Assembly: GCA_009760855.2 (NCBI GenBank)
Contig: WPIO01000009.1
Location: 2,060,001 to 2,124,000 of the forward strand
Origin: Cristatella mucedo
Taxonomy: Eukaryota > Bryozoa > Phylactolaemata > Cristatellidae
Length of the DNA: 64,000 bases
Direction of reading: 5' to 3'
The notes below the pieces were generated by a model. It did no database searches, was not told the DNA's origin, and saw only the letters and a program-made list of their open reading frames with translations. Shown in pieces: positions 1 through 10,615 of the stretch (the first letter of the stretch is position 1; every line of letters begins with the position of its first letter). Position numbers and translations under genes: made by a program.

Positions 1-615
1 TAGGGGGGATGGCAACCCCCCCCCCCCAGTACGTCGAGTGAGCGTCGGAATGTGCCGTCGCAATTGCTGGAAATAGGAATGATTCACCCGGTTGAGGTCG
101 AAAGTAATTATGAACTTCTATTTCACCCACTTTCCTTCTGCGAAACATAACTCGCTCGCGGGCGAATCGTTAGAACGATTTTATATAACGGGTTTTCTAA
201 GGTGCGACTCTATACGTGCTGCAGTCTGTAAGTGGCGTGGCACTCCGAACGACCACGTTCGGCGATTCGAAGCGTTGCAGGACGATTTCTTGAGGCATCG
301 ACTTTGGCCGTATCTCCTTAAAGAGCGATAATATTGGCTTTTATTAAAACAGTTTTCAGTAGGTATAGCGATCTAATGCACTTGCAAAGCACCGTTAGAG
401 AGTACTTAAATGTCTTCGAAGGCACTTAACGTGCGTGCTTTAAAGAAAGCACGGTCGAATGATTAGTGGTAGCGTGCACAATGGCAACAGCTCGAGACGA
501 ACTGCTTGGGAGACGACAGTCCTTTTGCCGGCTTCCCGATTGCTGTCGCGAGGCATTGGGCTGTGAAGACTCTGCCTGAAGCTATCTGAAAGGATTCACT
601 GCATACTCCCTGGAT
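1..615. other. Intergenic DNA, nothing recognised
   Basis: No repeat family, RNA gene or convincing coding region was recognised. A 79-codon plus-strand ORF (92-331) has no splice context or recognisable domain and is not called a gene. Confidence 0.5.
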
Positions 616-617
616 CT

Positions 618-772
618 TGGCCCAGGAGGTTAAGTGCTCGCTTTTCACGACCCAGGCCGTGCGTTTGACTCCTGCATTGGGCGACCTTCCATCGCCCACT
701 GAAAGCGGTGCTGACAGCCGTAAAGGCTCTTCTGCCGCTATATAAACGAGGTTGTTAAATCAGTTGAGCTTT
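618..772 (+). mobile_element. SINE family 1 copy (tRNA-derived)
   Basis: The copy starts with a tRNA-like head (A-box-like GGCCCAGGAGGTTAAGTG, degenerate B box near 665). A short hairpin follows (TGGGCGA ... TCGCCCA, about 676-696). The family's 3' body ends in GGCTCTTCTGCCGCTATATAAA, then the GAGG-TTGTTAAATCAG motif. The same order recurs in about a dozen places in this window on both strands, which defines the family. Confidence 0.8.
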
Positions 773-1324
773 ACAAGACAGCTGGCAATAGGCGACGACG
801 GCTCCTTTGGTCTACACCCGTTTTGCCTTAGTGAGAATGATCCGACGTCCTGGCTAATAGAGGCTCCCCTCTCTCTCTCCCCCTGCAGTGCATGGCTGCT
901 GGAGATTCAGTATGCTTGTCAGCCAGCTCAACATAACATCCATCCCGATCGTGGTTGCTGCGCTCGAGGTCCTAAGCTACCTTTGTAGCTAGCGCATGCG
1001 AAGTGCCTGCTTCCGAGACTACGCGAGCTTTTATCCATTAAGCAGCTTAGGCGAAACGAGTGTCGGCCGCCGGTGAACAGAACGAGTGATTTGCAAGCAT
1101 TGGGTTGCTGTGTAGCTTCGCAGAGGACTACACGCCTTTCTTAGCTCAGAATCTCATTAGCAGGGTCTTGGGTTCGAGCTTGACAGGGGAAGACCTGTAT
1201 TTCCAGCTGGTGATGAGCTCTGCTGTCTTCTGTGTATCAAAAACGGTTTTAGAATCAGCTGCTCTCACGCTTGAACCTCCTTTTCGGTTATGCAGTATCT
1301 TGACGGCTCACCGGCTTCCATCAA
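773..1324. other. Intergenic DNA, nothing recognised
   Basis: No recognisable gene or repeat seen on either strand; short ORFs only. Confidence 0.4.
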
Positions 1325-1437
1325 ACTTAGCCCAAGGATTAGGTGCTAGCATTTCACGACCCAGATAGTTGGTTCAAGCCCAGCCATTGCTGTGGGCAAT
1401 CATTTATTGCCCACAGCAATGGCTGTGGCAAATGGTT
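1325..1437 (+). mobile_element. Truncated SINE family 1 copy ending in a perfect hairpin
   Basis: The tRNA-like head of SINE family 1 is present (TTAGCCCAAGGATTAGGTGC, then GTTGGTTCAAGCCC as B box). The usual internal hairpin is here a perfect 20-bp inverted repeat (1381-1400 with 1406-1425, 5-base loop). The normal 3' body (CTCTTCTGCCGCTATATAAA) does not follow in recognisable form. Confidence 0.65.
1381..1425. repeat. Perfect 20-bp inverted repeat, 5-base loop
   Basis: CAGCCATTGCTGTGGGCAAT (1381-1400) is exactly complementary to 1406-1425, separated by CATTT. It lies where other SINE family 1 copies have a shorter, imperfect hairpin. Confidence 0.95.
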
Positions 1438-2855
1438 GAATCTTCCCACCTCTAATCTATTTTGACTTTTAAAGGCTCTATACGTACTTACATGAATTAT
1501 AGTGGCTTCTGCAGCAAGCGGTATTTTAGACTCTCTGACAAAATTCTCTCATAAAATAAGTATCGCTAGCGTTTAGCCTAAATACATCTATATAAACTAA
1601 CCTTTCGAACTAGCAAGAATCATCGAAGGAACCAAGAGCATCGTGATCACCATAGGATGTTGGTCGAGTTGACAATCCAACGACGGCTGGGCCGAGTAAA
1701 TGTAGCTTAAATACAACTCTGCGATATCTGAGACTACGGATAAATTCACAGTATATTGCCTGTTCGCATACACGTACTTCTTGTATAGAATCTTTTATTA
1801 CAGGCAAGCCTTCGGCGACCTCGAGCTAGAGCTGTATGCAATCCCACTTTGAGCTACGGTATAGACTTAGACAACATTGATAATCTCTGCTATGGTTCAC
1901 AACTTAGTTTTGACAAGGCCCACTCACCCATTGAATGAGCAACAAGGGCGTCTTGCATGCACCATGAAAACACATTGCTTTTTATTAAGAAGCCGCGCGC
2001 AGTCTCAGTCTTTTCAAAAGCATCTAAAAGAAAGCCAGTGTAAACTACCCATCGAGTATCGAGTGCTCGATACCTGCACAATTTAGTCAGCACAATCAAT
2101 ACCGATGGGTGGTGGCTGCCATTTCACCAGTTGTTAACATAAACAACCAAAGCTGCCAAGATTCTCCTTTATTGAAGCGACTCGTTGGTCTGGCACTGGC
2201 GGTGATCGCGTCGGCTTCACGGCAGGTCTCAGGGCAGCAAGCAGCAAGCAGGAGCTCACGAAGAGTTCATGGCCCATAGGCAGCGCCACTGGACTGGGAG
2301 AGCGCCGCCGCGCCCACAAAGCAGAACCCCTGAAATATCTAGCAGCCACTACAAAGCTGGGATGGCCATTGCTTTAGCAGATTTTCTTCTGTTTTCAACA
2401 TGGTGAATTCAATCACGTGCACACAGCTATGACACCGATTTTCGAGAGCAGCAACAGTTAACAAGGATCAGCAAGTAAATCACGTTAGCACACAACAGGC
2501 AAGCACTGATGCCTACGCATTTATCCTCACATGCAAAGATTAAATGTCTGCTTACGATCATGGCCCCACCTGTGTCCACTTGTCTAATCAGAGTGTAGCA
2601 GGGCATCATACAGCTGACATACTAAAGCATGAATATGCAGCAGGATGCCTCGACCATAGGAGCCCCCAGCATATCGGACTGCAGTCGCATTAAAATGCAA
2701 AAGTAAAAAAGAAAGAAGGCAGCAATTCGTATCGATATGTAGGCCTGTGCTAGCTGTAAGTTCAAAGGATAGATAAAAAAGCCGAATGCACATCGACATG
2801 AGTTCCAGAAGCCGAGAGTCGTATGGAAAAGAGGCAAAGTACAAAAAAAGTTAAG
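1438..2855. other. Intergenic DNA, nothing recognised
   Basis: Several ORFs of 60-86 codons overlap on both strands, none with a recognisable domain or flanking splice sites. No repeat unit seen elsewhere in the window was recognised. Confidence 0.4.
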
Positions 2856-3012
2856 CTGATTTAACAGCCTCATTTATATAGCAGCAGAAGAGCCTTCATG
2901 GCTATCACCAACACTTGCAGTGGTCAATACAAGATCGACCACAGCAGGACTCGAACCCACGACCCGGGTTGGTCGTGAAGAGTGAGCACCTTACCCCTAA
3001 GGGCTAAGAACC
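2856..3012 (-). mobile_element. SINE family 1 copy
   Basis: Read on the minus strand: tRNA-like head with B box GGGTTCGAGTCC (about 2948-2959), hairpin GTGGTCGAT ... ATTGACCAC with loop CTTGT, then the GGCTCTTCTGCTGCTATATAAATGAGG body and a TTAAATCAGC end. Confidence 0.85.
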
Positions 3013-3529
3013 AGGGGCAATGCATGGCACGACGCAGCCCGCTGACTGACAGCTACAGCAAGCCCGCTTGATTCAGTTAATGAGCACATTGCCATAAGGC
3101 TACAACACTTGTAAGTCGTGAGCAACACGGCACCAAGCATAATTGGTAATGCAAAAGCCAGACAGACAGTACTGGAGAGGCTGTAGGGCACAGAGAAGAC
3201 GATGCTCTCGATGTGTGTAAGACACTCGTGCAGCAGGCTGACAAAAGAACTTATCGTTCTCCATCGGCATCGTCACCAGGGGATCACGTCGTCAGAATCG
3301 CTGGCAAGCCAGGTGCACAATGTAAGGCATCTGCAGAATGTAAACATCACACGGCTTACATCGCACGGCATACGTACACGAGACTGGTTTCTAGTGTCAA
3401 AGTAATACTACTACATAGGCCCCCAGATAACCAGCCATAATGGGTATTAAAGTCAACAGACCTCGATGCCTCGGCCTCCATGCCATCACACGACATCGCG
3501 ACTGATCGTGATACAAGTAAATGCAATGG
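3013..3529. other. Intergenic DNA, nothing recognised
   Basis: Short overlapping ORFs only; no domain or repeat recognised. Confidence 0.4.
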
Positions 3530-3690
3530 TCGGCTGATTCTACTGCCTGATTTCTATACAGTGGCAGAAGCCTCTTAGTGACTATCAACACCACAAAACA
3601 ATGGGCAATGAAGGATTGGGTGCTGCATGACTCGAGCCGACGACCGAGGCTGTACAAGTACAAGCACCTTTACCCCTGGGCCCAGTCTTA
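3530..3690 (-). mobile_element. Diverged SINE family 1 copy
   Basis: The minus strand carries the family order in degraded form: head with CTGGGCCCAGGGGTAAAGGTGC, a B-box-like GGCTCGAGTCA, a weak hairpin around ATCCTTCATT, and a body resembling GGCTTCTGCCACTGTATAGAAATCAGG. Divergence suggests an old insertion. Confidence 0.65.
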
Positions 3691-5260
3691 CATGGTAGGT
3701 CACACTGCCAGTACTGCACCCGTCCTGTATAACAGAGGCTATCGAGAATGATATACGCAGGGGCAGCGGCTCTGACACACATCAGCAAACAGCGCAGAAA
3801 TCTACCAGTCGTGAGTAGGCTGACACATCCGAGCATTCTATATCCTGCTGGTACAAGGCAGAAGGCAGACCATTCCATTTTCCCTCGGCACTCTATACCT
3901 GCAAGAGGTTCACCTCGGGGTATGGACGGCCGGCGGCGCCCATGCACCAGCCCCTCCACGTGGTTGCTCAGACGTTCAACGTGCCTCATTGTCGTCTGAG
4001 TTAGGCTACTTAATAGGGAGTAGCTGTCCAGGTCCAGGGCCAGCGTCTTGCCACCTCCCCCCCACCACCACTCCAGTTTCCCAGCAGGCTTGGCAGGCAG
4101 TACATGCCGACTGGTTTGGCTGCCTTACGTGCGGAGCCAGCAGCAGCTCCAGGTCGGAAGCTTGCAGCGCTATGAGCCGTAAACATTTATAGCAAAGCTC
4201 GGCGACGAACGACCTGGCGACCAAGCTTGTGGCCGTCAGCCGAGGCGATGCTCAGCTCAGCTCACACACGCCGGCCGCCTGAGCGGTCGCCTGAGCCAGT
4301 TCACCGGCTGCTACTTGACGCCCAGTGCTAAGCTATACAGTTAAGGAACGCCCAAAATAAAATGTGTCACGCCCGTTAAAGCCTGGAGTACAACGAGTCA
4401 CGAACGAGACGCGTCAGCTGCGAAGCGAGCTAGCGAGCGAGTCGGCGATGGTCGCCGTGTCGCCAACCGCGGCAGTGTTCTTCTGTAAGCTGTCGCCGCC
4501 CTTCTAGAAAGGGCCGTATGGCTCAGGGAGAATCGTGGCATCCGAATGCATTTACCTTCTTTCCCGCCGCGGAATCGTGGCTCGAGAAGGTGCGCCTACA
4601 TCGCGCCAGCCGGCGGCCCTTGGCGGCCACCGCCGCCAAACGCGGCCCTACACACCGTGCAGATCCATTGCGTTTTCCTTGGAGGACACCAAACTGACAG
4701 CGCTCAAGCGAGTTTCCACAGCTTCCACAGGCTTTTTAAGCCGTACCAATCGCATATTCACGTGCAAGAACGCCGCAAGTAATAAGTTAGGCGCGAAAAT
4801 TTCCAGAGACGCGAGTGGCGGAAGTGGCGCCCAGGAGCTTGGGCTGTTCTCATACACGCACTTTGTCAGGGGCCCGTGCTTGGAATTTTCAAGCAATTTT
4901 AAGATGGACACTACTAAAACGTAGAAAAATATGTAAGCTTCAATTTGAAATAATGCAGTCGAGCTAAATGCCTGTGGAGGACGTCAATAGTGTCCGTTTC
5001 ACGACACAACTCACAACCACCAGAAGCCAATCTTTTGCGTCTCAACGTGATTATATAGGAGAAGGGAGAAGTAAGCTGACTAAAACGCACATTAAATGAT
5101 AGAGAAATATCTGGGCTAAATAAATGTGTAAGTAATACTGAATAAACGTATTACGCTGTAGTGCAAGCAGCCGTTTACCGTAACGATGTTAGCACAATAA
5201 TGGTCAGACCGCAGTCCGGATGCTGCCTCCAGTGCCATGTCTTCTCCGACGTCCGAAAAA
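3691..5260. other. Intergenic DNA upstream of histone H1
   Basis: No gene recognised. A 129-codon plus-strand ORF at 4535-4924 has no recognisable domain and no neighbouring splice structure; it is probably chance. Confidence 0.4.
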
Positions 5261-5264
5261 AGAG

Positions 5265-5300
5265 CTATATAGTCGGGCCGTGGACCGCTGACAGACATTC
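5265..5300 (+). promoter_or_regulatory. Histone H1 core promoter: TATA-like box and initiator region
   Basis: CTATATAG at 5265-5272 is a TATA-like element about 95 bases upstream of the H1 start codon. ACAGACATTC (5291-5300), about 30 bases downstream of the TATA, is where an initiator is expected, so transcription probably starts near 5296 and gives a 5' UTR of about 65 bases. The spacing is inferred from known histone promoters. Confidence 0.6.
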
Positions 5301-5362
5301 TGCCCTTTGGCTCGTAGCTTTTTCGTGACTTAAGTCGTGTTGAGGAAGATCGCTCGTGAATC

Positions 5363-6064
5363 ATGTCTGATGCTCCAGCTCCAGCTGCTGCCCCCGCCGC
5401 CCCCGCTGCCGCGGCGGCCCCCGCTCCAGCGGCGGCCGCGCCGAAGAAGCCCAGGAAGGCGGCTGCCTCCAAGCCGAGAGTTGTTGCCGCTCACCCGCCG
5501 GTAGCCGAGATGGTCGATGCCGCCATTGCCGCCCTCAAGGATCGCAAGGGATCGTCGCTGCCGGCGCTGAAGAAGTACATCGCCGCCAACTTCAAGGTCG
5601 ACGTCGCCAAGGTGGCGCCATTCATCAAGAAGTACCTGAAGACGGCCGTCGCCAGCGGCAAGCTGGTGCAGACCAAAGGTACGGGCGCCTCGGGCTCGTT
5701 CCGTCTTGGCGCGTCGGCGGCGGTGAAGCCGAAAAAAGAGAAGCAGCCCAAGGCCGCCAAGAAGCCCAAGGCCGAGAAGCCCAAGGCAAAGAAGGCTGCC
5801 GCCTCGCCCAAGAAGGCCGCTGCCAAGCCTAAGAAGGTAGCCACTCCGAAGAAGGCCGCCGCCAAGAAGCCGGCTACGCCCAAGAAGGCCAAGAGCCCGG
5901 CGAAGAAGGCCGTCGCCAAGCCAAAGTCGCCGGCCAAGCCGAAGGCAGCCAAGAGCCCGGCGAAGAAGGCCGCCGTCGCCAAGGCCAAGTCGCCAGCCAA
6001 GCCGAAGGCCGTCGCCAAGCCGAAGGCCGCTGCCAAGCCCAAGGCAGCTGCCAAGAAGGCTTAA
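5363..6064 (+). CDS. H1: Linker histone H1, intronless, 233 aa
   Basis: Linker histone that binds nucleosomal and linker DNA and compacts chromatin in the nucleus. Residues 1-43 form an Ala/Pro-rich tail with a basic KKPRK patch. Residues 44-116 are the winged-helix globular domain, from [15 protein letters not shown] through APFIKKYLK to the signature [13 protein letters not shown]. Residues 117-233 are a Lys/Ala/Pro tail with repeated SPAKK and TPKKA motifs, typical CDK-phosphorylation and DNA-binding sites. There are no introns. A TATA-like box lies upstream and a histone stem-loop 30 bases after the TAA stop, marking a replication-dependent H1. The start is the first ATG after the inferred transcription start and gives a full-length protein. 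No core histone genes lie in the window, so it is not visibly part of a histone cluster. A 187-codon antisense ORF over the tail results from codon bias. Confidence 0.97.
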   Translation: MSDAPAPAAAPAAPAAAAAPAPAAAAPKKPRKAAASKPRVVAAHPPVAEMVDAAIAALKDRKGSSLPALKKYIAANFKVDVAKVAPFIKKYLKTAVASGKLVQTKGTGASGSFRLGASAAVKPKKEKQPKAAKKPKAEKPKAKKAAASPKKAAAKPKKVATPKKAAAKKPATPKKAKSPAKKAVAKPKSPAKPKAAKSPAKKAAVAKAKSPAKPKAVAKPKAAAKPKAAAKKA

Positions 6065-6094
6065 ATGCTCTGCTTTCTCTTTGAGAAACTACAA

Positions 6095-6115
6095 GGCCCT
6101 TTTTAGGGCCACCCA
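6095..6115 (+). terminator. Histone mRNA 3' stem-loop
   Basis: GGCCCT (6095-6100), loop TTTT (6101-6104), AGGGCC (6105-6110), then ACCCA. This matches the conserved animal histone 3' hairpin bound by SLBP. Cleavage is expected just after ACCCA. CAACGAAGG around 6120-6128 is a possible histone downstream element for U7 snRNA, which is inference. The mRNA is therefore expected to lack poly(A). Confidence 0.95.
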
Positions 6116-6134
6116 ATTCCAACGAAGGGTACCT

Positions 6135-6606
6135 ACGTTCTAGCTGGCGCCGGGTGGCGCAGCCGCAGGGCATTGAAGGTGAGTTGCTGGCCGGAGCGAG
6201 CCACTGCACTGCGATTAGGCTTATGATTGCTGCAAGCTTACGGTTAGCGCTAGCTGGTGTAGAAAGAGCTAGTTGAGTAACCAGTACAGGACATATTACG
6301 CTCAAAATTGCTGTATACAGGCTTGGCGGGCATCATGTCGCGTAGATTAGTAAAGCACAAAATAGGGATCAGCTAGTGAGGCGTCAAATCTGTTGGAATA
6401 TTTAATGGTGCTTCTTTCAAAACGTCTGTCTAGATGGGACACATTACATATAACGGGTGCTAATACCGCGCAGCACGTAGTTGCAGCGCTTTGGCATAAA
6501 ACCATAGGCCGAGCATTTTACCCTTTTCTTGATCGGGCTCGTTATAATCGTTAAATTCTGCTTGTGTATGAGGAATCGGTTCACCTTCAAACTCCATCAG
6601 CAAGTG
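6135..6606. other. Intergenic DNA, nothing recognised
   Basis: No gene or known repeat recognised between the H1 3' end and the first LINE remnant. Confidence 0.4.
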
Positions 6607-7160
6607 TTATAATAATAATATTGCACTTGATGAAGCGCCCTCAGAGAACTTAATCTCTTTCTGGGCGCTTTACATTTGCTGCAAAGTGATACGCAATAGA
6701 ATAGTAAGTAAAATAAACATGCTTGAAAAACAAACAAAATGAATAACATGGTTAGGGGTTACATGCACTGGGTCAGCATGCAAATGTGGTTAGTGGCAGC
6801 ATGAACAGTGTCAGCACGCATAAGCACATCGAGGACGAATCACAAGGACCCACTAAATGCTGTCCTAAATAGGTATGTTTTAAAGTTTCTTTTAAATGTG
6901 GTCAGGTCAGGGGATGTTCTGATGCAGGTCGGGAGGGAGTTCCAGGCTGTGGGAGCATACGAGCTAAATGCACGGTCTCCAAAGGATTTGAGGTTTGTAC
7001 GAGGTATTTCTAGACTGTTGGATTCCGAAAAGCGAGTGGTACGATGCTTTGCCTGATGGGGTAGTATATCTGAAAGATAGGCTGGAGCCATAGAATGAAG
7101 AGACCTAAAAGTGAGCGACAAAACCTTGGAAGTCAATCCGTTGCTTGACTGTTACAGGTA
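6607..7160 (-). mobile_element. 5'-truncated LINE family A (L2/CR1-type), 3' end
   Basis: On the minus strand a 98-codon ORF (7136-6840) encodes the C-terminal end of an L2/CR1-type reverse transcriptase polyprotein, with the family motifs FRSLHSMAPAYLSD, GDRAFSSYAPTAWNSLP and TFKRNFKTYLFRTAF. The conserved 3' UTR follows, then the tail AGAGATTAAGTTCTCTGAGGGCGC and ATT repeats. Only the last ~550 bases of the element remain, as expected of 5'-truncated insertions. Confidence 0.85.
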
Positions 7161-7692
7161 AATCTATGTATAGAACAAACTAGGTGCGCTGTTCATCGCT
7201 CAGAACAAAAAGGTACACACGCACATTATCCAAGTGTTATCGGTTCAAATTAAGCCGCGCGATCGAAGAGTTTTCTGCTGCCTTCGTTTTCCCTTACAAG
7301 CTTTCCATTTTTGCTCGATATCGAAATGGTCTTTTGGTTGGGTTTGTTGACAGTCAAGAACGATAGGTAGGCTAGGAGCCGTAGCTTCTCCCGCTTTTAC
7401 AGAATGCAGAAATAGAATATAGAAATATTTATAGAATAGAAATATTTTACAGAAGCAGAAATAAGTGTCAGACCCAGCGGAGGAAAAAGCCTGGCAGCTC
7501 CAGCAAGAATGGTCGACGGTCTTGCAGTTAAGTTAACACAAATCTGAGCACAGCTGATGTGCGCGAGCAGGCTGGCGCTGCAGAGCCACTGAGGTGCGAA
7601 TAGGTCGAGCCGCCTCTGGCCTTGTGGGTTCAAAATGAGAATTTCGCGACTCATCGGCACACATCGACTGCCTTCAGCGACCTCCACGCTGG
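7161..7692. other. Intergenic DNA, nothing recognised
   Basis: AT-rich stretch with short ORFs and no recognised element. Confidence 0.35.
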
Positions 7693-7832
7693 TTAGGCCT
7701 AGCGGTCGATGCGCTCGCCTTTAATGACCAAGGTATTTGACGACCGAGGTCGTGGGCTCGAGCCCGTGGTATGTGTGAAGCACCGGAATAGAGATTTCAG
7801 CTCTCTTTAGGGCGCCGTTCAAATGAGCTGTT
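7693..7832 (+). mobile_element. SINE family 2 copy (tRNA-derived)
   Basis: The tRNA-like head runs GGTTAGGCCTAGCGGTCGAT ... GACCGAGGTCGTGGGCTCGAGCCC (A and B boxes). The short tail GAATAGAGATTTCAGCTCTCTTTAGGGCGC resembles the 3' end of LINE family A. Confidence 0.75.
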
Positions 7833-8414
7833 AAGCCAGTGATACATACGGTCGACGTCTTGAAATGAAAGACCGCTTGAGCTGGCTTGTATTAAGATTA
7901 GCTGCGTGGCTCATTTGTGTGAATCCAATTGAAACAAATTGGCAAGTAATTTGGACTGTGGCAGCAGAGGTTCCTATTTCGTATTCGAGATTTCGAGTGT
8001 AGGCCATTTTTGTATCAAGTGCAGCCATGTTCAAATACCATCGCAGTGATTAGGGCTAGGCCTAGACCCAAAAGCTAGCCTGAAAATTGCCTCGCTAGCC
8101 TCGTGTAATTCTTTTTGGTTAGGTGCCGGGTATGCAATAGGGACACTTGAGTATCTACGAGTACAGCGACGCTGCCGTCGAGATCCGCCAAGCCTAGGCG
8201 CGGGTTTCTGCGTAGCAGCTTCAATTAATAGCCCCGCCCTGGCCCGACACGGAGCTCTGCGGTACGAATTGCAGATCCCATCTGGACAATGTAAAACGCC
8301 TATCAGCTAAGTCTGCTTTGTTCCAACGACCCGAGACACCTAGCAGATTGATAACAATTGAACAGGTGGTTCTAGTTGGAGAGAGTGTGACAACTGTAAC
8401 AGTTGTTAATGACG
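7833..8414. other. Intergenic DNA, nothing recognised
   Basis: No gene or repeat recognised. Confidence 0.35.
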
Positions 8415-8568
8415 AGAAGTATCTTGCAAACACATTAGCTAAGGTGCTCGCCTACAACGACCGAGGTCGAGGTGCTTACCTGTACGACCGAGGTCACGAG
8501 CTTGAATCCCATGACATTTGCGAAGTATTTGAATAGAGATTCAGTTCTCTTAGGACGCTAAAGAAATG
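8415..8568 (+). mobile_element. SINE family 2 copy with duplicated central segment
   Basis: The head TTAGCTAAGGTGCTCGCCTA is followed by two copies of ACGACCGAGGTC spaced 25 bases apart. The B-box region GAGCTTGAATCC and tail GAATAGAGATTCAGTTCTCTTAGGACGC then follow. Confidence 0.7.
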
Positions 8569-9201
8569 AAAGAAAAATATATATTTATGTACGTATAAAT
8601 ATATTCCTGTTCCTGAGCCGGGAGTCGCGAGCAGCACCCGCGGCGGCCCCGACAGGGTAAGGCTTCCCACGGGTTAATGTACTTGCTGTTCATATGAGCA
8701 TGTTCATATTTTAATAAATAGTTTTATACTGTATATATAAGTTAGCTGCCCGAGCGAGCTTCATGGATATCTTTCATTAAAGGGCAACTGATTTAAAGCT
8801 GTTATTTAGAACCTGCATTCGTTCGCTCAGCGATTCGCTCTACCGAGATCAGCCGAAGGAATAGAAGCTGAGTCGCGGCCGATTCCTTTGAACTAGGACA
8901 GTCCGATGGTCGGCAGAAGTAGCGAGTTATCGAGCCGCGTCACGAATCGGTAATGGACGGTCCCCAATGGCGGAGATGTTTTGAAGCCGCATGGTTAGGA
9001 AGAAGGCTGCGAACCCGGTACGTCGATTCAAAACTAAACTCGGGCGGGGGGGAAGTGTCCGCTGTGGTGGTCATGAAAATAAAAACAGTGCATCGGCAAT
9101 AAACAAAACAGGAAAGCACGACTTCATAAGGAGTGGCCGTTATGATGCAGGGTGACTGATCTCTTTCCTGGTGAGCTAGTAACCCTGCCCGTACTGGACG
9201 A
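8569..9201. other. Intergenic DNA, nothing recognised
   Basis: No gene or repeat family recognised; an AT-rich stretch around 8575-8760. Confidence 0.35.
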
Positions 9202-9351
9202 GGACCGGTTCCTTTTGAAGGGACTTTTGACAGGTCCCGAAGTAGGGATAATTTCGTGCTGCCCGGCACTGGTCATGGGGGTGGGAGACAATTACCAACG
9301 TGTTTTGCTCAAGTATGCACAAAGTACTCTGAAAATACAGATTCTAGTCCT
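9202..9351. repeat. 150-bp repeat, copy 1 of a near-identical pair
   Basis: The segment from GGACCGGTTCC to ATTCTAGTCCT recurs at 10616-10764 with one single-base deletion and very few substitutions. The ends are GGAC and GTCC, a minimal inverted terminus. It is non-coding and of unknown nature. Confidence 0.9.
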
Positions 9352-9368
9352 CGATACACGACCGACTG

Positions 9369-9688
9369 CAAAGCTCTTTGCTGACCCACAAGGCCCGCCA
9401 CAGTTTGGCTCCTCCGTACCTAGCTGCACTGCTACCCCAGTTTCAGCTTTCTCGTGCCTTCAGGTCGTTTATTGACAGTCAATTAGCTGTTCCATTCCTC
9501 CGCTTAAAGACCGTTGGCGACAGAAGCTTTAGCTCTGCAGGTCCTAGACTGTGGAACTCGCTTCCACGATTCTTACGCAACGGCAACTACTCTCCTGCTG
9601 CCGACTAAAGCACATCCTTTCCTGCCGTCTTGAGCTGCTGCTTCCATGTTACCCACTACCTTAACTGCTCCCCTGACTCGGTTATGCT
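9369..9688 (+). mobile_element. LINE family B, C-terminal reverse-transcriptase remnant
   Basis: The plus-strand ORF at 9378-9608 encodes the C-terminal motifs LTHKARHSLAPPYL, RSFIDSQLAVPFLRLKTVGDRSF and GPRLWNSLPRF, related to but distinct from LINE family A. Its 3' UTR is interrupted at 9688 by a family A insertion and resumes at 10041. Confidence 0.8.
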
Positions 9689-10034
9689 ATGCTCCCAAAG
9701 CCTGGAACTCACTCCCGACTTGCGTCACGACATTCCCTGACTTGACCACATTTAAAAAGAAATTAAAGACGCACCTATTTATGACAGCATTTAGTGGGTC
9801 CCTGTGATTCGTCCTTTATGTGCTTATGTGTGCTGACACTGTTGCATGCTGCCACTAATCACACTTGCATGCTGACTCTGTGCATGTCACTCCTAACCTT
9901 GTTATTCATGTTGTTTATCAAGCACGACACCACTCACCATTCGATCGTGTTTCCTTTGCAGCAAATGTAAAACGCCTAGACTGAGATCGAGTTCTCCAAG
10001 GGCGCTTTATCAAGCGTAATAATATTATTATTAT
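9689..10034 (+). mobile_element. 5'-truncated LINE family A nested in LINE family B
   Basis: It begins inside the reverse-transcriptase C-terminus (KAWNSLPTC region) and runs to the ATT-repeat tail. TATGCT precedes it (9683-9688) and follows it (10035-10040), a likely target-site duplication. Family B sequence is continuous once the insert is removed. Confidence 0.85.
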
Positions 10035-10040
10035 TATGCT

Positions 10041-10215
10041 TCCCAATTTCTCTTTGTTTCTTGAGATGAAGTCTGTTGGCTACCAAATGCGTATCGAAAG
10101 CCGCTTAGGCTGTGAGTGCGCTATACAAAACTCTCCTGCGTAACACCCACATGGTATTTGTGACTTTGTGGAGCTACAGACGGAGATACATTACATTGCA
10201 TTACTTTAACCACTT
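10041..10215 (+). mobile_element. LINE family B 3' UTR (continuation)
   Basis: CCCAATTTCTCTTTGTTTCTTGAGATGAAG through GTGAGTGCGCTATACAAAACTCTCC to ACGGAGATACATTACATTGC matches, in opposite orientation, the family B 3' ends at 20290-20625 and 22660-22925. Confidence 0.75.
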
Positions 10216-10615
10216 GCGACCATACGAAAGAATTCCGATAGCGTAGTTATAGGGCGGCCCCCCTTAGCTGTAGGCAGTCAGGTGGATACTGCTAATTTTT
10301 CTAAATAGTTTTCGTGATAATGTGACATCCACGATTTCATAATTTTCAGTGCACGCGTTTCGTTCCGTATACTCTAAATTTTCAAGTTCGATCTGAAAAA
10401 AGTTGGACAACGCGGCCACCTTTAGTCTCATTTGGTCCAGAGGGCTCATTCGGGACCGTCCGGGATTTTGGCTGTATGAGCTAAGGCACGATGCTTCATC
10501 GTCGCTTAGTTCTTACTGAGCGCAACTATGCCATTACGCAAAAGAGTGCAATGCTAAGCACTCTAGGCAGCGAAGCAATTCCACTGACAACGACGAATGG
10601 CTATACTAATGCCGT
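10216..10615. other. Intergenic DNA, nothing recognised
   Basis: No gene or repeat recognised; a 61-codon minus-strand ORF has no recognisable domain. Confidence 0.35.

Noticed and set aside
5491..6054. 187-codon ORF antisense to histone H1
   Set aside because: It mirrors the AAG/GCC codon pattern of the H1 tail and gives Ala/Phe/Leu repeats; it has no independent support.
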